Positions 43,493 to 53,147 of a stretch of DNA of 64,000 bases are shown here, piece by piece. The DNA is from Hyphomicrobium sulfonivorans (lineage in GTDB: Bacteria > Pseudomonadota > Alphaproteobacteria > Rhizobiales > Hyphomicrobiaceae): assembly GCF_013306565.1 (NCBI RefSeq), contig NZ_PZPO01000004.1:496001-560000 (forward strand). The letters are read 5' to 3'. How positions within the stretch are numbered: position 1 is the first letter of the stretch; each line of letters opens with the position of its first letter. Under the pieces are notes generated by a model that searched no databases, was not told the origin of the DNA, and saw only the letters and a program-made list of their open reading frames with translations. Made by a program: the position numbers and the translations under genes.

Positions 43493-43652
43493 AGGTCGCT
43501 CTCCTGCTACAGTGATTGCCAGTTAGCGCCGCAGCGGCCGGAAACCGGCAACCGGGGCAATGCGTTTCCCCAGTTGGCTCACCAAATGCCGTCGCGGCAC
43601 GATCACGTTTCAACCCAACACCCGAATCGGCGCCGGATTCTGACAACCAACG

Positions 43653-44636
43653 ATGACCATCGACATAGAACATAGCGCGAGTCGTGCGGCGGACCGCAGT
43701 GCAACCGCCACGAACATTGCGCAGGCGGCGGCACTGTTGCTCGCCTTCGGTGCGTTGGTCGCGCTAGTGTTGTGGCCCTATCTCGGCATCGGCGCGCCGG
43801 TCGTCGGTGCGCTCGCCGCAGCCGGCATCGCTATGGCAGCTTTCTATGTGCCGCCGGAACTCATGATGCGCCTTTACGGAGCGCAGCCGTATCAGGCCGG
43901 CGATCTTGCCCAGCTGGATCGCATCGCTGCCGAGCTAGCCCGGCGCGGAGGTCTGCCGCAGGCGCCGCGGCTGTACATGGTGCCCAGCCTGCAGCTCAGC
44001 ATCTTCTCGATGGGGCGCCCCGCCCACAGCGCAACCGCCTTCAGCGAAGGGCTGCTGCGCCAACTGACCTTGCGCGAGATCACCGCCATGCTCGCCCGGG
44101 AAGTTGCGCATACCCGTCGCGGCGATCCGGTGCTGTTCGGCATCGCCGATAACATCTCGCGCGTTGCTCAGGCGTTCTATTATGCCGGACTGGTATTGGC
44201 GGGCCTCAACCTGTTTCGCGCCATCAGCGGCGAGGAACCTGTGCCGTGGACGACGGTGCTGGTGCTGGTCGCCAGTCCGGTGCTGATGACGCTGGTGCAG
44301 CTTGCGCTGTCGCGCAGCCGCGAGTTTGCCATTGACCGCGCCGCGACGCTCCTGACCGGCGATCCGATGGGGCTGGCCTCAGCCATCGCGCGCTTTGACA
44401 TTTTAGCCGGCTCACCGCTCGATGACCTGCTGCCGCCGGTTCCGGCACGCAAAGTGCCGCTGCCGTCCATGCTGCGTCTGCCGCCACCGACCGCGCAGCG
44501 CATCGCGTTGGTCAGCTCGTTCCAGCCGCCGCCGATACCGCCGCTCGACACCGCTGAAACGCCACGTATTTCTCTGGTCGGGGCCGGGCCGATAAAATTG
44601 CGGCCGCGCTACCGCTTTCCCGGCGTATGGTTCTGA
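43653..44636 (+). CDS. M48-family membrane protease homologue with degenerate zinc motif
   Basis: 327-aa protein of the HtpX/M48 kind: two N-terminal helices (about 24-43, 48-65), a soluble part, then LTLREITAMLAREVAHTRRGD and two further helices. The zinc motif should be HExxH, but the first His is Arg149: R-E150-V-A-H153. The third ligand region SREFAIDRAA has Glu224 as expected. The change from a His codon to CGG needs two base changes, so it is not a simple sequencing slip. The protein may be a pseudo-protease with a scaffold role. The C terminus is Pro-rich. Ribosome binding site is weak. Confidence 0.82.
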   Translation: MTIDIEHSASRAADRSATATNIAQAAALLLAFGALVALVLWPYLGIGAPVVGALAAAGIAMAAFYVPPELMMRLYGAQPYQAGDLAQLDRIAAELARRGGLPQAPRLYMVPSLQLSIFSMGRPAHSATAFSEGLLRQLTLREITAMLAREVAHTRRGDPVLFGIADNISRVAQAFYYAGLVLAGLNLFRAISGEEPVPWTTVLVLVASPVLMTLVQLALSRSREFAIDRAATLLTGDPMGLASAIARFDILAGSPLDDLLPPVPARKVPLPSMLRLPPPTAQRIALVSSFQPPPIPPLDTAETPRISLVGAGPIKLRPRYRFPGVWF

Positions 44637-44744
44637 TGAACGACAAGAATTCAGGCCCCATGACAGCCCCAAACCTGCAACAGAAGCCATTGAGGCGCTT
44701 GGCCACGCTTGCCTCACCCGCCGATTTACGCTTATCAGCCGGGC

Positions 44745-45722
44745 ATGGCTGAGATGATGACAAACCGGGCGCGCCAGCGCATCGAGACAGATACCGAAGC
44801 CGCTGCGCTGATCGAGAGCATGCGTTCCGGCCAGCGGCGCGCCACTGCACTGGTCATCACGGAGCTGGAACGGCTGTCCGCCGCCTCTCCACTGCTGCTG
44901 CGCGCGATGCAGCCGCACCTCGGCCACGCTCTCGTCGTCGGCTTCACCGGCCCGCCCGGCGCCGGCAAGTCGACGCTGGTCAACGCGGTGATCGCTGAGC
45001 TGCGCAAGGCCGGCAAGACCGTTGGCGTCATCGCCGTCGATCCATCCAGCCCCGTTTCCGGCGGCGCCATCCTCGGCGACCGCATTCGCATGACTGCCGC
45101 GCTGGACGATGACGGCGTGTTCGTGCGCTCGCTCGCCAGCCGCGGCTATCTCGGCGGTCTGTCGCCCGCGGCTGTTCGCATCATCGATGCGTTCGACGCA
45201 GCCGGCCGCGATGTCATCCTGCTCGAGACCGTAGGCACCGGCCAGAACGAGATCGACGTCGCTGAAGTGGCTGACGTGCGCATCGTCATTTCCGCACCGG
45301 GCCTTGGTGATGACATTCAGGCGATGAAATCGGGCCTGCTGGAAATCGCCGACATCATGGTCGTCAACAAGGGCGACCGGCCGGGCGCTGAAGAAACCAT
45401 GCAGCAGTTGCTGGGCGCGCTTTCCATCCGCGCCTTGCGCAACACCAAAATTCCAGTGCTGAAAACCACAGCCACCAGCGGTGAAGGTGTCGCCGAACTG
45501 GTCGAAGCGATGAGCGCCGATGGTGCGGGCCAGAACGCCAGCGAGCCGCTGGCGCGGCGGCGGCGGCGTGCGCGCTATCTCATTGCCCGCGCGGCGGCCG
45601 ATCTTGTCGCCGCACGCATTCGTGCAGGCGGCGCTGCCAAACTGGATACGTTCGCCGATCAGGTTTTGGGCGGATCGATCCCACCGGAAGAAGCAGCGCG
45701 TCAGCTACTCAAGGCGCTATAA
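44745..45722 (+). CDS. meaB: MeaB/ArgK-type G3E GTPase (methylmalonyl-CoA mutase chaperone)
   Basis: About 325-aa GTPase that guards cobalamin loading of methylmalonyl-CoA mutase. P-loop GFTGPPGAGKST (about residues 53-64), then VDPSSPVSGGAILGDRIRM (switch region), LETVGTGQNEIDVAEVAD and base-recognition VNKGD (about 206-210). The C-terminal RRRRARYL..FADQVLGGSIPPEEAA helix dimerises the protein. ATG 44745 chosen; another ATG follows 9 bases on and a non-ATG start at 44709 is possible. Mutase genes are not in this window. A terminator follows. Confidence 0.92.
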   Translation: MAEMMTNRARQRIETDTEAAALIESMRSGQRRATALVITELERLSAASPLLLRAMQPHLGHALVVGFTGPPGAGKSTLVNAVIAELRKAGKTVGVIAVDPSSPVSGGAILGDRIRMTAALDDDGVFVRSLASRGYLGGLSPAAVRIIDAFDAAGRDVILLETVGTGQNEIDVAEVADVRIVISAPGLGDDIQAMKSGLLEIADIMVVNKGDRPGAEETMQQLLGALSIRALRNTKIPVLKTTATSGEGVAELVEAMSADGAGQNASEPLARRRRRARYLIARAAADLVAARIRAGGAAKLDTFADQVLGGSIPPEEAARQLLKAL

Positions 45723-45753
45723 AATTCACCGCTACCCTCACAAGCGGTTGCAA

Positions 45754-45780
45754 AAAGGGCGCCCATCACAGGCGCCCTTT
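45754..45780. terminator. Terminator after meaB
   Basis: AAAGGGCGCC-catcaca-GGCGCCCTTT forms a perfect 10-base stem ending in T residues (TTTCCGTTTT) on the plus strand. It lies 31 bases after the meaB stop and also just past the 3' end of the convergent small secreted protein gene. Confidence 0.88.
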
Positions 45781-45813
45781 CCGTTTTCACTGCAGCGGTG
45801 GCAGTGCCGGTGA

Positions 45814-46110
45814 TCAATTGTCCACCTGGTCTTCTTCAAGCTCCACGATCCCTTGCGGCGTGCCCACAATCACACCTTCGGACTGATAGCCGACACCGTT
45901 CTCACGCGCGGTTGGAACGCGCGCCATTGGGTTGTCGCTCGCCGCCGGATCGGTCGGCGTTCCGGTCTGCGGAGCAGGGAACGTGTTGGCCGTCGAGTTC
46001 GGATCAGGGAATCCATCCTGTGCCAAAGCTGCGCCACTGGCGGCAGCCGCCGCAAGCATTGCGAACACAGACGTCGCGATAACGGATGATATGTTCAGGC
46101 GTCTTTGCAT
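45814..46110 (-). CDS. Small secreted protein, unknown
   Basis: 98-aa protein with a clear signal peptide (RRLNISSVIATSVFAMLAAAAASGAALA). The mature 68 residues are acidic and rich in Pro, Asn, Thr and Asp (DGFPDPNSTANTFPAPQTGTP), then a short hydrophobic segment GVIVGTPQGIVELEED. No cysteine. Probably an unstructured periplasmic or surface protein. I do not recognise a family. The gene is alone between the meaB terminator and the divergent peptide transporter gene. Confidence 0.65.
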   Translation of the reverse strand: MQRRLNISSVIATSVFAMLAAAAASGAALAQDGFPDPNSTANTFPAPQTGTPTDPAASDNPMARVPTARENGVGYQSEGVIVGTPQGIVELEEDQVDN

Positions 46111-46333
46111 TGCAGACTTCCTCTTTCAACGATGCATATCGCCCCTCGCTCAACCGTCACTGCTCAACTGCAACCGACGCCCTACGATTGAGCACGCCAA
46201 GTCTGTCGCCCCGACTTGACACGACCAAGCGCAATCAGCACCGTTGGTTTGTGCGGTGTAAAACTGCAGCGTGTTTTTGATCGGCGGCTCGAAACGTTTT
46301 CGCCGCGACATCAGGGGGAGCATAAGCGCCGGC

Positions 46334-47857
46334 ATGGCGAAGAATGGCGCATCCGCAAGGCGCGGGCTTTTCGGCGGACAGCCGCAAGGGTTATCGACGC
46401 TGTTTTTCACCGAACTGTGGGAACGATTTTCATATTATGGAATGCGCGCGCTGCTGACGCTGTTCATCGTCGCGCCCATCGCTGCCGGCGGTCTGGGGCT
46501 CTCAACTGTCGAAGCCGCGCGCATTTATGGCAATTACACCATGGCCGTTTATCTGTTGGCCATTCCTGGCGGTTTCATCGCCGACCGATATCTCGGCGCG
46601 CACCGCTCCGTGCTTATCGGCGGCAGCACCATCGCCCTGGGTCATTTCGCGCTGGCTGTACCAACGCTGTGGGGCTTCTATCTCGGGCTCTGTCTCGTTG
46701 CCCTGGGCACCGGCCTCTTCAAGCCCAACATCAGCGCGCTCGTCGGCCGCCTTTATGCGCCGGGCGATGATCGGCGCGATGCCGGCTTTTCCATTTTCTA
46801 CATGGGTATCAACATCGGCGGCTTGCTGGCGCCGCTGGTCACCGGATTTCTGGCGCAGAGCGCGTGGCTCAAGCAATGGCTCGCCGCGAACGGCTTCGAT
46901 CCCGCCAGCAGCTGGCACTGGGGCTTCGCCGCTGCGGGCATCGGCATGACCATCGGCCTCATGCTTTACGTGCGGCGCATATCAACGCTGGATCATAGTC
47001 TCACAGCTGCGCCATCTATGTCGCGCGAAACATCATCGCCATATATATCGCCTCACGATCATTCATCGCTGCGGCCTGCGTTGCTGGTCGCAGGCGGCAC
47101 GCTCGCCATTCTTGTGCTGACGCTGCTGTCTGACCGGCCCGAGCTGCAATGGTTGCGCGGCCTGTTCCTGTTACTGCCCGCAGGCGCCTGCATCTTCTTC
47201 GCGATGCGCGGCACATTGGCGGCAAAACATCTGGCGGCAATGTTCGTGCTGTTCATTGCCTCCATGATCTTCTGGGGTATTTTCGAGCAGGCCGGCATCA
47301 CCATCGCACTGTTCGCCCAGGAGCTGACCCGCAACGAAGTGCTGGGCTGGAGCTTCCCTGCTGCCTGGTATCAGTCGCTCAATCCGCTGTTCGTCATTCT
47401 GCTGGCGCCACTGTTTGCAACGTTGTGGCTGCGCCTCGGTTCGCGCCAGCCATCCAGCCCCGTCAAATTCGTGCTGGGGCTCTCGTTTCTTGCCGCATCG
47501 TTTCTGCTGATGGTGCCCGCCGCCATGCTCACCGCCGAGGGCCGCATCAGTCCGCTGTGGCTTGTCGGGCTGTTCTTCCTGCAAACCACGGGCGAACTTC
47601 TGCTCAGCCCGGTCGGCCTTTCCACCATGACCAGGCTTGCGCCGCCGCAACTCGTCGGACTGGTGCTGGGCGTATGGTTCCTGTCGATGGCTTGGGGTAA
47701 CAAGATCGCCGGCATCCTCGGCGCGGGCTATGACTCCGCCGATCCATCCGCGCTTGCGGGCTTCTTCCTGCAACAGGCACTGATGGTCGGCGTCGCAATC
47801 GCGCTGCTGATTGCGCTGGTGCCATGGCTGAAATCGCTGATGCGCGACTTGCGCTAG
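46334..47857 (+). CDS. Proton-dependent di/tripeptide transporter (POT/PTR2 family)
   Basis: About 507-aa major-facilitator-type importer of di- and tripeptides coupled to protons. Signature segments are FTELWERFSYYGMRALL (the ExxER proton motif, helix 1, about residue 27-43), FSIFYMGINIGGLLAP (PTR2 family signature, about 152-167) and FFLQTTGELLLSPVGLS (helix 10). Twelve or fourteen hydrophobic helices follow the usual order. ATG 46334 fits the start of the conserved region; the frame upstream (46271) is not. It ends 54 bases before the convergent cimA. Confidence 0.93.
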   Translation: MAKNGASARRGLFGGQPQGLSTLFFTELWERFSYYGMRALLTLFIVAPIAAGGLGLSTVEAARIYGNYTMAVYLLAIPGGFIADRYLGAHRSVLIGGSTIALGHFALAVPTLWGFYLGLCLVALGTGLFKPNISALVGRLYAPGDDRRDAGFSIFYMGINIGGLLAPLVTGFLAQSAWLKQWLAANGFDPASSWHWGFAAAGIGMTIGLMLYVRRISTLDHSLTAAPSMSRETSSPYISPHDHSSLRPALLVAGGTLAILVLTLLSDRPELQWLRGLFLLLPAGACIFFAMRGTLAAKHLAAMFVLFIASMIFWGIFEQAGITIALFAQELTRNEVLGWSFPAAWYQSLNPLFVILLAPLFATLWLRLGSRQPSSPVKFVLGLSFLAASFLLMVPAAMLTAEGRISPLWLVGLFFLQTTGELLLSPVGLSTMTRLAPPQLVGLVLGVWFLSMAWGNKIAGILGAGYDSADPSALAGFFLQQALMVGVAIALLIALVPWLKSLMRDLR

Positions 47858-47910
47858 CCGCCGTCGAAGCGAAGCATCGCATCACGATTTGCGGCAACGT
47901 CACGCGTGCT

Positions 47911-49545
47911 CTAAACCGCGCGCCCTACAGCCTGCTCGACTACGCGCGCGGCGTCCTTCATCAGCTTGTAGTTGATGGCGTCCAGCAGCGCTTCAAAGCT
48001 GGCGTCGATGATGTTGGGCGAAACGCCTACGGTAAACCAGCGCTCGCCCGTCACCGTATCGAGGCTTTCAACCAGCACCCGCGTCACAGCCTCGGTGCCG
48101 CCGGTCAGGATGCGCACCTTGTAATCAACCAGCTCGACGTTCTCGATGTGCTTCTGGAAGCGTCCGAGATCCTTGCGCAGCGCGCGATCCAGCGCATTCA
48201 CCGGGCCGTTGCCTTCACCCACCGACCAGATCGGCTCGTCCGCACCGTCGATGGAAACCTTCACGATCGCTTCCGCCACCGTTACCAGATCGCCCTGTGC
48301 GTTGTGGCGGCGCTCCACCATCACGCGAAAACTGTCGACGGAGAAATAACGCGGCACCTCGCCCAGCATGCGACGCGCCAGCAGTTCGAATGACGCTTCG
48401 GCGGCTTCATAGGAATAGCCCGCCGCTTCGCGCGATTTTACTTCGTCCAGCACGCGCACCAGCACGGCTTCATCGCGATCGACCGGAATGCCCAGCTTCT
48501 CCATCGCCGCCAGAATGCTGGATTTCCCGCCCTGCTTCGAAACCAGCAGACGGCGGCGATTGCCGACGCTTTCCGGCGCAACATGCTCATACGTCTGCGG
48601 ATCCTTCAGGATCGCTGAAGCATGAATGCCGGCCTTGGTTGCGAACGCGCTTTCGCCGACATACGGCGCATGGCGATCGGGATTGCGGTTCAGGATCTCA
48701 TCCAGAATGCGGCTGGCGTGCGTGAGCTGACGCAAGCGCGCGGGCGTAACACCGGTTTCAAAGCGATCCGCAAACTCGCTCTTCAGCAGCAGCGTCGGGA
48801 TAATGGAGGTGAGGTTGGCGTTGCCGCAGCGCTCACCGATGCCGTTCAGTGTGCCTTGAATCTGGCGCACGCCCGCGCGCACCGCCATCAGCGAATTGGC
48901 CACCGCATTTTCTGTGTCGTTGTGCGTGTGAATGCCCAGATGGCTGCCCGGCACCACCTTCGTCACGTCGGCAATGATGTGCTCGAATTCGTGCGGAAGC
49001 GTGCCGCCATTGGTATCGCACAGCACCACCCAGCGCGCGCCGGCTTCATAGGCGGTGCGGGCGACAGCAAGCGCATAGGCAGCGTTGCCCTTGTAGCCGT
49101 CAAAGAAATGCTCGCAGTCAATCATGGCTTCGCGGCCGCTGGCGACAATCGCCTCAACCGACTGCGCGATCGCTGCCAGGTTCTCATCGTTGCTGATGCC
49201 GAGCGCCACGCGCACGTGATAATCCCACGCCTTCGCAACGAGGCAGATCGCCGGGCACTTCGCGGCCATCACGGCCTGAAAGCCGCTGTCGTTGGAAACC
49301 GAGCGCCCCGCGCGCTTCACCATGCCGAAAGCGGTCAGCCGCGCAGTTTCCAGTGCCGGCGGATTTTCAAACAGGCGCGTGTCGGTGGCGTTCGCCCCCG
49401 GAAAGCCGCCTTCAACGTAATCAACGCCGAGATCATCCAGCACCGCAGCAATGCGGCGCTTCTCCTCAACGGAGAAGTCGATGCCGGTCGTCTGCGCGCC
49501 ATCGCGCAGCGTTGTATCGAACAGGTACAGACGCTCTTTGCTCAT
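47911..49545 (-). CDS. cimA: (R)-citramalate synthase
   Basis: 544-aa enzyme of the LeuA/CimA family that condenses pyruvate with acetyl-CoA to citramalate, the entry to threonine-independent isoleucine synthesis. The catalytic barrel begins YLFDTTLRDGAQTTGIDFS (about 7-25), with the metal-binding GIHTHNDTENAVANS (about 200-214) and GNGIGERCGNAN (about 225). The C-terminal regulatory domain for feedback by isoleucine spans about 390-520. It lacks features of LeuA's leucine site, so CimA is preferred. Its start lies 4 bases from the stop of the GNAT gene, at the end of the cysS operon. Shine-Dalgarno weak. Confidence 0.93.
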   Translation of the reverse strand: MSKERLYLFDTTLRDGAQTTGIDFSVEEKRRIAAVLDDLGVDYVEGGFPGANATDTRLFENPPALETARLTAFGMVKRAGRSVSNDSGFQAVMAAKCPAICLVAKAWDYHVRVALGISNDENLAAIAQSVEAIVASGREAMIDCEHFFDGYKGNAAYALAVARTAYEAGARWVVLCDTNGGTLPHEFEHIIADVTKVVPGSHLGIHTHNDTENAVANSLMAVRAGVRQIQGTLNGIGERCGNANLTSIIPTLLLKSEFADRFETGVTPARLRQLTHASRILDEILNRNPDRHAPYVGESAFATKAGIHASAILKDPQTYEHVAPESVGNRRRLLVSKQGGKSSILAAMEKLGIPVDRDEAVLVRVLDEVKSREAAGYSYEAAEASFELLARRMLGEVPRYFSVDSFRVMVERRHNAQGDLVTVAEAIVKVSIDGADEPIWSVGEGNGPVNALDRALRKDLGRFQKHIENVELVDYKVRILTGGTEAVTRVLVESLDTVTGERWFTVGVSPNIIDASFEALLDAINYKLMKDAARVVEQAVGRAV

Positions 49546-49549
49546 ACAC

Positions 49550-50044
49550 TCAACTGTCGTTATCGACGGCGCCTAGGCGCTTCTTCATGGTGGTGTTGGC
49601 GAGCCACTGATCATCTCGCGGCACCATGTTTCGTTGCATCGCCTGATAGCCACGGTCCGCGAAAAACGCCTCCGCAGTATCGCTGGCCTCGACAGAGATT
49701 TCCTTGGTGCCCCGCCCCTGCGCAAGCCGCTCGACGGCTTCCGCCAACGCCGACCCAACCCCCTGTCCGGCATAGTGTGGATGGACGAATAACATCTCCA
49801 CCGTGTCGTTGTTCTTAAGAGCCGCAAAGCCTGCGTGGCTACCACCGACCAACGCCACCAGAGTTGTCATGGAGGCAAGCTTCTTGGCAAACGCATCGGC
49901 GTCGGCCGCTGATCTGGCCCAAGCGATGCGCTGGTCCTCGTCGTAGTCGTCCGCAGTCAACTCCTCGATCGACTGTGCGAAAAGCTCGCGCAGCGCCGGC
50001 GTGTCGGCGGGCAGAAAGGGACGAAGCGGGATTGAGGATGCCAT
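49550..50044 (-). CDS. GNAT-family N-acetyltransferase
   Basis: 164-aa GCN5-related acetyltransferase. The acetyl-CoA-binding motif VHPHYAGQGVGSALAEAVERLAQGRG lies about residues 91-116, followed by the typical AEAFFADRGYQAMQRNMV strand/helix. The N terminus (LRPFLPADTPALRELFAQSIEEL) resembles YafP-like members. Substrate unknown. Third gene of the cysS operon: 9 bases after the 40-aa peptide, 4 bases before cimA. Confidence 0.9.
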   Translation of the reverse strand: MASSIPLRPFLPADTPALRELFAQSIEELTADDYDEDQRIAWARSAADADAFAKKLASMTTLVALVGGSHAGFAALKNNDTVEMLFVHPHYAGQGVGSALAEAVERLAQGRGTKEISVEASDTAEAFFADRGYQAMQRNMVPRDDQWLANTTMKKRLGAVDNDS

Positions 50045-50053
50045 AGCGAACGA

Positions 50054-50176
50054 TCAGAGATAACCGAACGCCTGCGCGGCCAGCCAGAACGCCAGCAGCG
50101 CGATGCCGATCTTCACCAGTGTGTAAATCAGCCAGTGGCGTGGCTCGGGCGTATCCTTGCGCCAGTCGTCGCTCAT
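50054..50176 (-). CDS. 40-aa single-helix membrane peptide in the cysS operon
   Basis: Tiny gene whose ATG (50174-50176) overlaps the TGA stop of cysS (50173-50175) as ATGA, the classic sign of translational coupling. The 40-aa product has a charged cytosolic start ([15 protein letters not shown]), then one hydrophobic helix ([23 protein letters not shown]) ending at the C terminus. The next gene (GNAT) starts 9 bases after its stop. Codons match the neighbours. No family known to me. Probably an inner-membrane anchor or regulator; the function is unknown. Confidence 0.75.
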   Translation of the reverse strand: MSDDWRKDTPEPRHWLIYTLVKIGIALLAFWLAAQAFGYL

Positions 50177-51591
50177 CGTGCCAGCTCCCAGGTTGTTACG
50201 ATTTCGCCCGTCGCCGTGTCCTTGGCGTCTTTCAGGATAACACCAGAAGCTGCAAGTTCGTCGCGAATACGGTCAGCTTCCTTGAAGTTTTTCGCTTTAC
50301 GCGCCTCGCCGCGCTGCGCCACCAAAGTGTTAACGCGCACTGCGAGATCGGGATCGGTCACCTCAACCAGATCAGCGCTCTGCACCGGCGCATGCCAGCG
50401 CGCAACATCGAAGCCCATCAATGCGGCGGAAGCCAGCCACTTCTCACCGCTTGCACTGTCGCCGCTGCGCGCATCCTTCGCCAGCTCGTGCAGCCGGGCG
50501 ATGGCCAATGGTGTGTTAAGATCATCCTTCAGCGCATCGAGAACCGCGCCATCGGGCATGCAATCCTTCTGCAGTGCGCCGCCGATGCGATCGCTGATCT
50601 CGCCCCAGCGATCCAGCGTCGCCTTCGATTCCTCCAGCGCCTTGCGTGTCCAGTCGATCGGTTGGCGGTAATGCGTGCGCAGCATGTTGAAGCGCACAAC
50701 CTCGCCGGACCACTCCTGCAGCAGATCGTGAATGGTGATGAAGTTGCCGAGCGACTTCGACATCTTCTCGCCTTCAACCTGCAGAAAGCCGTTGTGCAAC
50801 CAGTAACGCGCCATCACCTGCGAGCCATGCGCGCAGCGCGACTGCGCGATCTCGTTCTCGTGGTGCGGAAACACCAGATCGATGCCGCCGCCGTGGATGT
50901 CGAACACATCGCCCAGATGCTTGCCCGCCATTGCCGAGCACTCGATATGCCAGCCCGGTCGCCCCGGTTCGGCGATGCCTGCGGGCGATGGCCATGACGG
51001 CTCGCCGGGCTTCGATGGCTTCCACAGCACGAAGTCCATCGGGTCTTTCTTGTAGGGCGCCACCTCAACGCGGGCACCCGCGGCCATCTCGTCCAGCGTG
51101 CGGTTGGAAAGCTTGCCGTAATCCGGCATCGAAGGCACATCGAACAGCACATGCCCTTCGGCCGCATAGGCGTGACCGTTGGCGATCAGCGCCTCGATCA
51201 GCGTCTTCATTTCCTCGATGTGTTCAGTCGCGCGCGGCTCCACGGTCGGCGGCAGCACGCCCAGCGCGGCGATGTCCTCGTGGAACTGCTTCGCCGTCCG
51301 CTCCGTCAGCTCGCGGATCGAGATGCCTTCATCCGCCGCCCGCGCATTGATCTTGTCGTCGACGTCCGTGATGTTGCGCACATACTTGACGTGATCGGCG
51401 CCGTAGACGTGACGCAACAGCCGGAACAGCACGTCGAACACGATCACCGGGCGCGCGTTGCCGATGTGGGCATAATCATAGACGGTCGGCCCGCACACAT
51501 ACATGCGCACGTTCTGCGCATCGAGCGGAACGAATTCCTCCTTGCGGCGGGTCAGCGTGTTGTACAGTCTCAGTGATTGCAGCTCGGCCAT
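50173..51591 (-). CDS. cysS: Cysteinyl-tRNA synthetase
   Basis: 472-aa class I synthetase that charges tRNA(Cys). Class motifs: [13 protein letters not shown] (HIGH-type, about 38-50; E. coli has HIGN here too) and [12 protein letters not shown] (KMSKS, about 278-289). Zinc ligands would be CGPTVYD at the N terminus (about Cys 32), the Cys in WHIECSAM and the [11 protein letters not shown]is pair. Normal length. First gene of an operon with the 40-aa peptide, GNAT protein and cimA. GGGA precedes the ATG at 51591. Confidence 0.97.
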   Translation of the reverse strand: MAELQSLRLYNTLTRRKEEFVPLDAQNVRMYVCGPTVYDYAHIGNARPVIVFDVLFRLLRHVYGADHVKYVRNITDVDDKINARAADEGISIRELTERTAKQFHEDIAALGVLPPTVEPRATEHIEEMKTLIEALIANGHAYAAEGHVLFDVPSMPDYGKLSNRTLDEMAAGARVEVAPYKKDPMDFVLWKPSKPGEPSWPSPAGIAEPGRPGWHIECSAMAGKHLGDVFDIHGGGIDLVFPHHENEIAQSRCAHGSQVMARYWLHNGFLQVEGEKMSKSLGNFITIHDLLQEWSGEVVRFNMLRTHYRQPIDWTRKALEESKATLDRWGEISDRIGGALQKDCMPDGAVLDALKDDLNTPLAIARLHELAKDARSGDSASGEKWLASAALMGFDVARWHAPVQSADLVEVTDPDLAVRVNTLVAQRGEARKAKNFKEADRIRDELAASGVILKDAKDTATGEIVTTWELAR

Positions 51592-51954
51592 AGTGGTCCC
51601 TGATCTCGTCGGGAGCCGCTGACGGGGACGATTTCTCTGTCAGAATTTGGCCAAAGAAGCGCGCCGCGCGCCAGCGGGGATGTGCTAGCTCAGAATAAAA
51701 ATCGGTGCCGCACAACAGGCCGGCGGCGTTTGACGCAGCATGCGCTTCATGCCCGCCGTTATGCGCAAACTCACGTTCCTTCGTCAAGCCAGGCCAGGGT
51801 AATGCATGGATCGGCCGCTGTTTTCCCCAGTCGGTAAGCCGCGGGCCGCCCAAATTGCTCCGCATTGACCCCCTAGCCCGTGGTGGTCATAGTCGCCCCG
51901 ATTGCGCACAGCGGGCCGCAAGCTTCGCTGAGCCACGGCAGGACAGAAATCACG
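51592..51954. other. Divergent intergenic region, no gene seen
   Basis: About 360 bases that separate the cysS operon promoter from the DUF2865 gene. It has several short frames without ribosome binding sites. No T-box-like leader or hairpin was recognised. Confidence 0.45.
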
Positions 51955-53061
51955 ATGGTTAAGGCAAATGCTCGACGTAAGGCCTTTGGTGCTGCGATCC
52001 TGTCGGCAGCGCTCCTGACGGCTTGGTCGGCTGTTGTGGCGCCTGCCACGGCGCAGGACTGGTGGCCTTGGTCAAGCTCCGAGCCGGAACGGCCGCCGAT
52101 TCCTGACGAACCTGTTTACCGCGAACCGCCGCCTCCGCGCGGCGGCCCATCGCCCGATTATTACGGCGCGCAGCCGCCGCCTGATCGGCAGCCGCCGCCG
52201 TCTGCCCCTGCCGTCAACTGGTCGACCAAGAACCCGATCTGCCTCCAGCTCGAACAGCGGCTGGTGCAGGACGGCCAGTCTTCCAGCGGCATGCGCTCCC
52301 GCCTGCCCGCCATTGAGGCTGAAATCGACCAGATGGACCGCACCTACCGGCAGGCCGAATCCGACCTCGAGCGCGGCAAGTGCTACGAATACTTCCTGTT
52401 CTCCAAATCGATCCGCCGCACCCGCGCCTGTATTGATCTAGCTCAGCAGCGCCAGCAGGCGGAGCAGCGGCTGTCGGAACTGGAGGCCCAGCGTCAGCAG
52501 ATCGCCAATTCCGGCGTGCGTTCCTATCGCGAGGAGATCGTGCGCGAGCTGGCGCGGAACAATTGCGGCAACAACTATGTGCAGGAAGCACGACGTTACG
52601 ATCAGGGCTCTTCGTCGGTCTGGCAGGATGAGGACGTCGGCAATTTCGGCAATCGCTGGGGAGGCTATGGCGGCCAGTCAGGCGCCACTTACCGCACGGT
52701 GTGCGTGCGCCTGTGCGACGGCTATTACTTCCCGGTGAGCTTCTCGACCCTGCCGAGCCATTTCGATCAGGATGCCGAAGCCTGTCAGTCACGCTGCGCA
52801 GCGCCAGCCGAGCTCTATTATTATCAGAACCCCGGTTCCAGCATGGACCAGTCGGTGTCGTTCAGCTCTCAGGAACCATACACACGTTTGCGGACCGCAT
52901 TCCGCTACCGCAAGGAGTTGGTAAAGGGCTGCTCGTGTAAGGAAGCGGAATACGTGCCGCCCGAAGGGAAGGCCAACCCAGCCAAAAGCGCCGGCGCTGC
53001 CGGTAGCCTCGCCACCGGTTGGGAAGCCCGCTCGGAAGCGGAAGCGCAAAGGCAACAATAG
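51955..53061 (+). CDS. DUF2865-family secreted protein
   Basis: About 368-aa protein of a Rhizobiales-specific family. Start ATG 51955 has AGGA upstream and begins a leader (RRKAFGAAILSAALLTAWSAVVAPATA). A Pro-rich segment follows (about 45-100), then a coiled coil (about 110-190, LEQRLVQDGQSSSGMRSRL and QQRQQAEQRLSELEAQRQQI). The DUF2865 domain is last (about 247-345, TVCVRLCDGYYFPVSFSTLP..DAEACQSRCAAPAELYYYQNPG, with paired Cys residues). These proteins are periplasmic; their task is not known. The GGQ-rich C terminus is not conserved. Confidence 0.9.
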   Translation: MVKANARRKAFGAAILSAALLTAWSAVVAPATAQDWWPWSSSEPERPPIPDEPVYREPPPPRGGPSPDYYGAQPPPDRQPPPSAPAVNWSTKNPICLQLEQRLVQDGQSSSGMRSRLPAIEAEIDQMDRTYRQAESDLERGKCYEYFLFSKSIRRTRACIDLAQQRQQAEQRLSELEAQRQQIANSGVRSYREEIVRELARNNCGNNYVQEARRYDQGSSSVWQDEDVGNFGNRWGGYGGQSGATYRTVCVRLCDGYYFPVSFSTLPSHFDQDAEACQSRCAAPAELYYYQNPGSSMDQSVSFSSQEPYTRLRTAFRYRKELVKGCSCKEAEYVPPEGKANPAKSAGAAGSLATGWEARSEAEAQRQQ

Positions 53062-53147
53062 CAGAGAGCGTCCGGGCTTTATTGCTCCCAGCCGCTCCGG
53101 TCTTCACTCACCTGTCGCGTGACGGAGGCCGCCACGAAAGCCGGATC

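Noticed and set aside
43110..43673. 187-codon minus-strand frame across the repeat and the 52-aa gene
   Set aside because: It runs through the palindromic repeat E out of frame with the DsbB-like gene and overlaps its start. The 52-aa frame has far better signals.
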